Origin: Cyanobacteriota bacterium
Lineage (GTDB): Bacteria > Cyanobacteriota > Cyanobacteriia > Leptolyngbyales > Leptolyngbyaceae
Length of the DNA stretch: 5,875 nt
Direction: 5' to 3'
Assembly (NCBI GenBank): GCA_027482985.1
Contig: JAIXVO010000021.1
Location: 1 to 5,875 of the forward strand
Part shown: piece by piece, positions 1 through 4,357 of the stretch
Layout of the letters: the number at the start of each line of letters is the position of its first letter
How positions within the stretch are numbered: position 1 is the stretch's first letter
The notes under the pieces: model-generated
What the model was told of the DNA's origin: nothing
Seen by the model: only the letters and a program-made list of their open reading frames with translations
Databases searched by the model: none
Made by a program: the position numbers and the translations under genes

Positions 1-204
1 CGTCGTGAATTCGATCGTGCCGGATTGCAGACAGGTTTGCAGAATGTCCGAAAGACCGGGTTCAAAAATGGGAGATTGCCCCGCTTTCATCAGCTTGACT
101 TTCTCTTCATTGTTATCCACGCAAATCACATGATGACCAACGTGCGCTAAACAAGCACCCGTCACCAAACCCACATATCCCGTTCCAATCACACAGACTC
201 GCAT
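1..204 (-). CDS. ugd: UDP-glucose 6-dehydrogenase, N-terminal part (cut by window edge)
   Basis: The first 68 residues of a UDP-glucose/GDP-mannose dehydrogenase family protein are visible; the rest lies beyond base 1. The enzyme oxidises UDP-glucose twice with NAD+ to give UDP-glucuronate in the cytoplasm. The N-terminal Rossmann fold is clear: a beta strand leads into the glycine-rich GTGYVG loop (residues 7-12), a helix follows (LVTGACLAHVGH), and a second strand ends in Asp30 (VICVDNN), the residue expected to bind the NAD ribose. The family segment PIFEPGL follows at residues 45-51. The ATG at 204 is well supported because the family begins a few residues before the glycine loop and GGAGAT lies six bases upstream. 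It is downstream of uxs on the same strand, 145 bases away, so the two could be cotranscribed. The product of this enzyme is the substrate of the uxs product. A GDP-mannose dehydrogenase is a less likely alternative, since the distinguishing regions are outside the window. Confidence 0.9.
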   Translation of the reverse strand, partial: MRVCVIGTGYVGLVTGACLAHVGHHVICVDNNEEKVKLMKAGQSPIFEPGLSDILQTCLQSGTIEFTT

Positions 205-210
205 GAGGCC

Positions 211-216
211 ATCTCC
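211..216 (-). promoter_or_regulatory. Ribosome binding site of ugd
   Basis: GGAGAT on the minus strand is followed by six bases and then the ATG of ugd. This is the best Shine-Dalgarno match in the window and fixes the ugd start. Just upstream on the same strand is a stretch of GTT/TTG triplets (217-237), which should leave this part of the leader unstructured. Confidence 0.7.
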
Positions 217-349
217 AAACAATAACAACAACAAGCAATCTGAATTAAAGGTTGCTACCCGCTCCAGTAGAACTGGCATTGAGGCAGCAGGGGTCGCGCT
301 CAAGGATGGGATCAGGCTGCATGAAGTGCTGCCCCCCATCGCTCAACGG

Positions 350-1315
350 TTATAGAGACACTGGGTCGAGCGGCGTGGTGACCCCACCCAACTCAAGACG
401 GGTGCGAAAATCCTCGATGGTGTGAAATAGTCCAGTCTGCACAGGCACCTGTGGTTCCCACCCTAACAACTGTTGGGCTTTGGTAATGTCAGGACGGCGG
501 CGGCGTGGATCATCTTGAGGCAGCGGTTCAAACCGAATGGCGGCTTCCGGATTGATCATGCGTTGCACCATTTGCGCCAATTCTAAAATCGTGTATTCCT
601 GCGGGTTACCAAGGTTGATGGGACCCACATGGTTGCCATTCATCAAGCGCATCAACCCATCTACCAAATCAGACACGTAGCAGAAACTGCGGGTTTGTTG
701 ACCTTGCCCGTACACCGTCAGTGGAATGCCGCGCAGGGCTTGCACCACAAAATTACTGACCACCCGCCCATCGTTTTCCAGCATGCGCGGACCATAGGTG
801 TTGAAAATGCGGGCTACCCGAATATCCACATCGTTTTGCCGATGGTAATCAAACATCAAGGTTTCGGCCACGCGTTTACCTTCGTCGTAACAACTGCGAA
901 TGCCGATGGGATTCACATTGCCCCAGTAGCCTTCGGCCTGGGGATGCACCTCTGGATCGCCGTACACTTCTGAGGTGGAGGCCAACAAGATGCGAGCTTT
1001 GACGCGTTTCGCCAGACCCAACATATTGAGGGTGCCCATCACATTGGTTTTGATGGTTTTGACGGGGTTGAACTGGTAATGCACTGGAGAAGCAGGACAG
1101 GCCAGATGATAAACCTGATCTACTTCTAACCGAATCGGTTCGGTGATATCGTGCCGAATTAATTCAAAGTAAGGATGATCGATCCAGTTGAGGACGTTGG
1201 TTTTCCGCCCAGTGTAGAAGTTATCCAGGCAAATCACTTCATGCCCTTCGGTCATTAACCGATCAATCAGGTGGGAACCAATAAATCCAGCACCGCCAGT
1301 GACCAAAATTCTCAT
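350..1315 (-). CDS. uxs: UDP-glucuronate decarboxylase (UDP-xylose synthase)
   Basis: A 321-residue extended short-chain dehydrogenase that oxidises, decarboxylates and re-reduces UDP-glucuronate to UDP-xylose with bound NAD+. Visible motifs: the cofactor loop [10 protein letters not shown] (6-15), Asp31 after the second strand ([12 protein letters not shown]), [11 protein letters not shown] (70-80), the active-site stretch [13 protein letters not shown] (114-126), YDEGK with Tyr143 and Lys147, [11 protein letters not shown] (168-178), NDGRVVSNF (181-189) and DDPRRRRPD (268-276). Thr114-Ser115-Glu116 separates it from dTDP-glucose dehydratases, which have Asp-Glu at the last two positions. 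Glu116, Tyr143 and Arg273 line up with the catalytic Glu, Tyr and Arg of human UXS1. Length fits soluble bacterial enzymes, with no membrane anchor. Ile139 sits where most homologues have Pro (NPIGPRS). The ATG at 1315 is only two residues before the first strand; a weak AAGGG lies about 11 bases upstream. ugd, which makes its substrate, lies downstream on the same strand. Both would feed xylose and glucuronate into extracellular or cell-wall polysaccharide. Confidence 0.95.
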   Translation of the reverse strand: MRILVTGGAGFIGSHLIDRLMTEGHEVICLDNFYTGRKTNVLNWIDHPYFELIRHDITEPIRLEVDQVYHLACPASPVHYQFNPVKTIKTNVMGTLNMLGLAKRVKARILLASTSEVYGDPEVHPQAEGYWGNVNPIGIRSCYDEGKRVAETLMFDYHRQNDVDIRVARIFNTYGPRMLENDGRVVSNFVVQALRGIPLTVYGQGQQTRSFCYVSDLVDGLMRLMNGNHVGPINLGNPQEYTILELAQMVQRMINPEAAIRFEPLPQDDPRRRRPDITKAQQLLGWEPQVPVQTGLFHTIEDFRTRLELGGVTTPLDPVSL

Positions 1316-1362
1316 ATTGTTTGAAACCCTTTCATGTGACTAAAGCGATCGCGAATCCGAGG

Positions 1363-1387
1363 GGAAAGATTGATGCGGAAAGATTGA
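1363..1387. repeat. Direct repeat of GGAAAGATTGA, 14-base period, upstream of uxs
   Basis: GGAAAGATTGA occurs exactly at 1363-1373 and again at 1377-1387, separated by three bases (TGC). On the uxs coding strand it reads TCAATCTTTCC twice, 48 to 72 bases before the start codon. The position would suit a regulator binding site or part of the 5' leader; a role is inferred only from placement. Confidence 0.55.
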
Positions 1388-1428
1388 GCTGTGAATGAAT
1401 GAGAAATCGAGAGTTCCAGCTTTTTTAA

Positions 1429-1442
1429 TAAACCTGGGTTTA
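1429..1442. repeat. Inverted repeat TAAACC-TG-GGTTTA
   Basis: Two perfect six-base arms (1429-1434 and 1437-1442) are separated by TG in an AT-rich part of the uxs upstream region, just after a run of six T. Arms this short with a two-base centre fit a dimeric protein site better than an RNA hairpin. No match to a named operator is claimed. Confidence 0.4.
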
Positions 1443-1734
1443 GGTTAACAGAGCTAAGAAATGGCGTAAATCCGTCAATGCTAATTTCACTGAATCTTTA
1501 GACATGACCCAAGCTCGGTTAGCGCCGCCGAGAATCAGTCGAAATCTTGACTCAGCCATCGTTTGGCAAGACTTCCGGGAGCGTCAGGGGGAGGGGCAAG
1601 CGATTTCAAACGTTATGGTCTCCGTAAATTTGCGATCTAAAAAGCGCCCTCATCAAGGACTCTTTCGGGTTAGCTTCAGAGCACAAGCGGGGCGCGATCG
1701 CAACGGATTCAATTTCAATAATCAACGGCTCAAC

Positions 1735-2121
1735 TCAAGCCAGGGTTTCTGGACAATAGCCCAAGCCCCGCACAAATTGCGTGCGAAACTCTTCAATTTC
1801 CTGGCGATCGGGGGTGCCATGAGACACTACTGCCACTTGATATCGTTGCATCACTTCGACGGGCGATTGACCTGTTTCCAAACCCCAGAGCGCCATTTGC
1901 ACACGAATGTCGGGTTCGCAGGGAATGCCCAACTCGCTCATGTACGCTTGGAAGTCTCCGTGGTGTTGGGGGTCAAGATACTCACTCATTTTGACGCGCA
2001 CAATCCACCCATCGATTTGATGAATCACGGTCATGAAGCGAACGGGTAATCGACCGGTGTGCAGGTATTCGACTGCTCGCAGTGTCAGACTCGTGTTGGC
2101 AAGAAAGTAAAGGTAGTCCAT
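1735..2121 (-). CDS. Conserved-looking hypothetical protein, 128 residues
   Basis: Function not recognised. The 128-residue product starts MDYLYFLANTS and is rich in charged and aromatic residues, with no signal peptide or membrane segment, so it should be cytoplasmic. It appears to have two parts: a strand-rich N-terminal half (RLPVRFMTVIHQIDGWIVRV, residues 24-43) and a helical C-terminal half (QMALWGLETGQSPVEVMQRY, 75-94; EIEEFRTQFVRGL, 108-120), joined by the short segment VVSHGTPDR (98-106). Cysteines are at 68 and 123. The ATG at 2121 is chosen over an in-frame TTG at 2136, which would add five residues (MGRRR); neither has a good ribosome binding site. Codon use and composition look normal and the frame has no breaks. 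It is transcribed away from queA across a gap of about 170 bases, so the neighbours suggest no shared pathway. Its reading frame is far more protein-like than the antisense frame over it. It resembles a small protein of unknown function conserved in cyanobacteria, but that is an impression rather than a search result. Confidence 0.8.
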   Translation of the reverse strand: MDYLYFLANTSLTLRAVEYLHTGRLPVRFMTVIHQIDGWIVRVKMSEYLDPQHHGDFQAYMSELGIPCEPDIRVQMALWGLETGQSPVEVMQRYQVAVVSHGTPDRQEIEEFRTQFVRGLGYCPETLA

Positions 2122-2146
2122 ACGTCGTCTACCCAACCGGGCGCAA

Positions 2147-2155
2147 TGCTACACT
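2147..2155 (+). promoter_or_regulatory. Possible extended -10 promoter for queA
   Basis: TGCTACACT fits the extended -10 pattern TG-n-TAnnnT and lies in the gap between the divergent genes, pointing at queA. It would start a transcript near 2162, leaving a leader of about 130 bases. No good -35 box is present, though extended -10 promoters can do without one. Tentative. Confidence 0.3.
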
Positions 2156-2163
2156 TCTATCTT

Positions 2164-2257
2164 CGTCCTTTGGGACGGCAACCAATAGGGGAAAAGCCCC
2201 CGACCTGATCGCGGGGTTTCACCCAAATTCTGAGGGAAGTACTGCTGTCGTTCCTCA
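2164..2257 (+). promoter_or_regulatory. Hairpin-rich 5' leader of queA
   Basis: Several short stems can form in the RNA ahead of queA. CGTCC/GGACG (2164-2168 with 2173-2177) closes a four-base loop. GGGG/CCCC (2188-2191 with 2197-2200) and CCCCG/CGGGG (2198-2202 with 2212-2216) share the same C run, so only one can form at a time. TGAGGGAA (2231-2238) pairs with TTCCTCA (2251-2257) with one bulged G. The second alternative stem is followed by only three T, so it is a poor intrinsic terminator. The leader does not match the preQ1-I riboswitch pattern as I know it. Whether these stems regulate queA is inference. Confidence 0.35.
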
Positions 2258-2281
2258 TTCAATGGTAAGTTCGAGAATGTT

Positions 2282-2286
2282 GGTGA
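2282..2286 (+). promoter_or_regulatory. Ribosome binding site of queA
   Basis: GGTGA ends four bases before the ATG of queA and matches the 3' part of the ideal GGAGGTGA. The implied spacing from the GG is seven bases, which is normal. It supports the ATG at 2291 rather than the in-frame GTG codons at 2297 and 2300. Confidence 0.45.
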
Positions 2287-2290
2287 CTGG

Positions 2291-3457
2291 ATGACTGTGG
2301 TGGACTGCGATCGCCTGCTATCGGCTTATGATTACGAACTCCCTCCCGAAAGAATTGCGCAAACCCCTGCGGTACCTCGGGATAGTTCGCGTTTGCTGGT
2401 GGTCAACAGCCAGACAACCCACACCCATGCCACTTTTCGCGACCTGACAGCATGGCTGCAACCCGGCGATCTGCTGGTGCTCAACAATACTCGCGTCTTG
2501 CCAGCCCGTTTGTTTGGGTACAAACCCAGTGGTTTACCCGTAGAAGTGCTCCTGCTGGAACCGAAGCCCGGCGCAAGCGCGAGTACGTCGGATTTTTCCG
2601 ATCGCTGGTTAGCCCTGGTCAAACCCGGTCGGCGGTTGAAACCCGGTACGATGATTTGCTTTGATCCGGCAGATGTTCAGGGTTCGACGCAGGAGCCGCC
2701 GTTGCCGCTCACGCCGCGCGGGGTCTATGCCAAGGTGTTAGAAACCGATGCCGCCACCAGTGGTCGCTTGATTCAGTTCCATCTGCCACCGCAAGTATTT
2801 TTAAAAGATTGGATTTATAGCCAGGGACATGTCCCCTTGCCGCCTTACATCTCCGAGACGGAGGCTGACCCCGAACAGTATCAGACCGTCTATGCCGATC
2901 GCGTAGGAGCTGTCGCTGCCCCCACTGCCGGATTGCATTTTACAGATGAGTTATTACAACGCCTCCAGGAGCGAGGCATTCAGCGCACTTTCATTACTCT
3001 CCATGTGGGGGTGGGCACCTTCCGTCCGGTGGAAGCGGAAGACATTACGGCTCACGAAATGCACGCCGAATGGGCCGAAGTTTCCCCGGCTACCGTCGAA
3101 CTCATCCAAGCCACCCAGGCTCAGGGCGGACGGGTAATTGCCGTCGGTACCACCGTCGTCAGAGCGCTGGAAGGAGCCGCCGCTAGTGGGACGTTGCAAC
3201 CGCTCTACGACAAAACCAATTTGTTTATCTATCCCGGCTACCAGTGGCGCGTTGTTGAGGGCTTAATTACCAATTTTCACTTACCCAAATCCAGTCTGAT
3301 GATGTTAGTTAGTGCTTTGATCGGGCGCGATCGCCTGCTCAGCCTCTACCAAACCGCGATCGCGGAACACTACCGGTTTTATTCCTTTGGGGATGCGATG
3401 TTGATTTTGCCGGAAGCGCGATCGGGGAAGGGAGATGAGGGAGGGGAAGGGAGATGA
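2291..3457 (+). CDS. queA: S-adenosylmethionine:tRNA ribosyltransferase-isomerase
   Basis: QueA transfers and isomerises the ribose of S-adenosylmethionine onto the preQ1 base at position 34 of tRNAs with GUN anticodons (Tyr, His, Asn, Asp), giving epoxyqueuosine. Family landmarks run the full length: [14 protein letters not shown] (13-26), RDSSRLLVV (30-38), [21 protein letters not shown] (56-76), [14 protein letters not shown] (106-119), VPLPPYI (181-187), [16 protein letters not shown] (203-218), [11 protein letters not shown] (237-247), HEMHAEW (255-261), [13 protein letters not shown] (282-294), [25 protein letters not shown] (319-343) and [13 protein letters not shown] (361-373). At 388 residues it is about 30 longer than the E. 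coli enzyme; the extra length sits mainly near residues 91-103 and 125-155, outside the core motifs. The last ten residues ([10 protein letters not shown]) are encoded by a tandem repeat. The gene stands alone, divergent from the 128-residue protein gene and convergent with the surface-protein gene. All core motifs are intact, so it should be active. Confidence 0.97.
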   Translation: MTVVDCDRLLSAYDYELPPERIAQTPAVPRDSSRLLVVNSQTTHTHATFRDLTAWLQPGDLLVLNNTRVLPARLFGYKPSGLPVEVLLLEPKPGASASTSDFSDRWLALVKPGRRLKPGTMICFDPADVQGSTQEPPLPLTPRGVYAKVLETDAATSGRLIQFHLPPQVFLKDWIYSQGHVPLPPYISETEADPEQYQTVYADRVGAVAAPTAGLHFTDELLQRLQERGIQRTFITLHVGVGTFRPVEAEDITAHEMHAEWAEVSPATVELIQATQAQGGRVIAVGTTVVRALEGAAASGTLQPLYDKTNLFIYPGYQWRVVEGLITNFHLPKSSLMMLVSALIGRDRLLSLYQTAIAEHYRFYSFGDAMLILPEARSGKGDEGGEGR

Positions 3458-3459
3458 GG
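3424..3459 (+). repeat. Two tandem copies of a 17-base purine unit, 19-base period, at the queA stop
   Basis: The 17-base unit GGGGAAGGGAGATGAGG occurs exactly at 3424-3440 and 3443-3459, joined by GA. It encodes the last ten residues of QueA, and the second copy supplies the TGA stop (3455-3457). The unit is all purine except for one T. It runs into the left arm of the inverted repeat in the spacer. Confidence 0.85.
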
Positions 3460-3607
3460 AAGCCAGGAGTGAGGAGTTTCTGCTATCTCAACGGTTGCGG
3501 CCCCTTCTGAGTCCTGACTCCACTTTCGTAAAAGCCCGTCAGCAGTATATCTCTACGCTCCCCCTCCCTTCCCCGCCCCCACCTCCCTCCTAATTCCTGC
3601 TTCCTCA
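3455..3607. repeat. Imperfect inverted repeat joining the stop codons of two convergent genes
   Basis: The left arm (3455-3476) and the complement of the right arm (3587-3607) both start TGAGGAAGC and end AGGAG, with one gap and two substitutions over about 22 bases. The left arm begins exactly at the TGA of queA; the right arm, read on the minus strand, begins exactly at the TGA of the surface-protein gene. A third related segment in between (3510-3521) can pair with 3466-3477 at 10 of 12 positions, so alternative hairpins are possible. The spacer may serve as a two-way transcription terminator, or it may be a degenerate member of a dispersed repeat. It has no T-run of terminator type, so neither is proved. 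Confidence 0.7.
3509..3520. repeat. Palindrome GAGTC-CT-GACTC
   Basis: Two perfect five-base arms flank CT in the middle of the spacer between the convergent genes. On the minus strand it reads as two seven-base words, GGAGTCA and GGACTCA, like the AGGAGTG AGGAGTT pair at 3465-3478. It is probably part of the same repeat family. Confidence 0.5.
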
Positions 3608-4357
3608 AATCCCCACCCACGGCCACGGCATTGCCTGAGTGGTGATCTGAGCGAGGGATTTAGTGCCGTCGAGGAACCAGATCAGGTTGTTGCCAGTCAC
3701 GGTGTTACGCCAGAGCAGGTCGGTTTTGCCATCTCGGTTAAAGTCGCCTGAGCCAGCAATTTCCATGACTGGGCTGTTGGGGGAAGGTAGCGCCACACTC
3801 GCGTAGAATTGAGCGCCAGTCGTGCCGTACATAAGCCAGGCACCCGTATAACCCGTGGGATTATAGCGCCAGATGATGTCAGTTTGCCCATCGTTGTTGA
3901 TGTCCGCGATGCCATCCACAGACCAGTCCATCCCGACCGTGGTCAAACTGGCAGCAAGGCTGAGGGTATTGCCATTCATATACCAGAGGCCCAGTGCGCC
4001 GCTGTTCGTTTCGCGCCACAGAATATCGGGTTGGTTGTCCTGGTTGAAGTCGGCGACACCCTCAATACGCCAACTGGGGTCGATCGTGGGCAAAGCGGCA
4101 GTCGATAACATGGACCCGCCGGCCATAAACCAGATGCCTGTGCTGCCGCCATCGTATTCGCGCCAGAGCAGATCCGGGTTGCCATCCTGATTGAAGTCAC
4201 CGACTCCTTCTAAAATCCAGTTGGTGGAAACAGCGGGTAGATTGAGGACAGAACTGGGCAGGGTGCTGTTCATCAACCAGACTTGATTTTCACCCGTGGC
4301 GTAATTGCGCCAGACGACATCGTTAATGCCGTCCTGGTTGAAGTCGGAGGTGGTGAT
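3605..4357 (-). repeat. Five FG-GAP-like repeat units within the surface-protein gene
   Basis: Acidic loops begin at 4345, 4198, 4051, 3904 and 3745 on the minus strand, giving periods of 147, 147, 147 and 159 bases (49, 49, 49 and 53 residues). Each unit reads roughly W-x-I-x-G-x-x-DFNxDGxxDxxWR, then a Gly-rich turn, then W-(F/Y/L)-M-x-G. The third loop is DFNQDN, with Asn in place of Gly; the fourth is DINNDG. The fifth unit has a four-residue insertion before its loop. The units have diverged at the DNA level apart from short words such as GGTTGAAGTC, so the duplication is not recent. Confidence 0.85.

Larger units (their letters stand above)
1316..1734. other. Intergenic region of 419 bases upstream of uxs
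   Basis: No gene is supported here. The region lies between the stop of the 1735-2121 gene and the start of uxs, both on the minus strand. It holds two HIP1 octamers (1345-1352 and 1694-1701), an 11-base direct repeat and a 14-base inverted repeat (listed separately). A TTGACG on the minus strand (1478-1473) resembles a -35 box but has no matching -10 element 16-18 bases on, so no promoter is called. There is no clear stem plus T-run terminator for the upstream gene. An open frame on the plus strand from 1504 runs into the antisense of the next gene and looks like chance. Confidence 0.6.

Noticed and set aside
264..276. Short hairpin CCAGT-AGA-ACTGG between uxs and ugd
   Set aside because: A five-base stem with a three-base loop and no T-run on the minus strand is too weak to call a terminator.
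629..973. Plus-strand open frame of 114 codons inside uxs
   Set aside because: It is antisense to the most conserved part of uxs and shows no family features.
1429..1446. GGGTTTA resembling a telomere-type repeat
   Set aside because: It occurs once as half of an inverted repeat, not as a tandem array.
1504..2049. Plus-strand open frame of 181 codons
   Set aside because: Most of it is antisense to the 128-residue protein gene; the remaining part has no recognisable motif and no ribosome binding site.
2261..2280. GTTCGAGAAT resembling a tRNA T-loop
   Set aside because: The flanking bases do not pair as a T-stem and there is no anticodon arm or acceptor stem around it.
3541..3604. Pyrimidine-rich tract as a possible terminator or insertion sequence end
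   Set aside because: There is no T-run after a stable stem, no transposase gene and no target-site duplication visible; it is better described as part of the inverted-repeat spacer.
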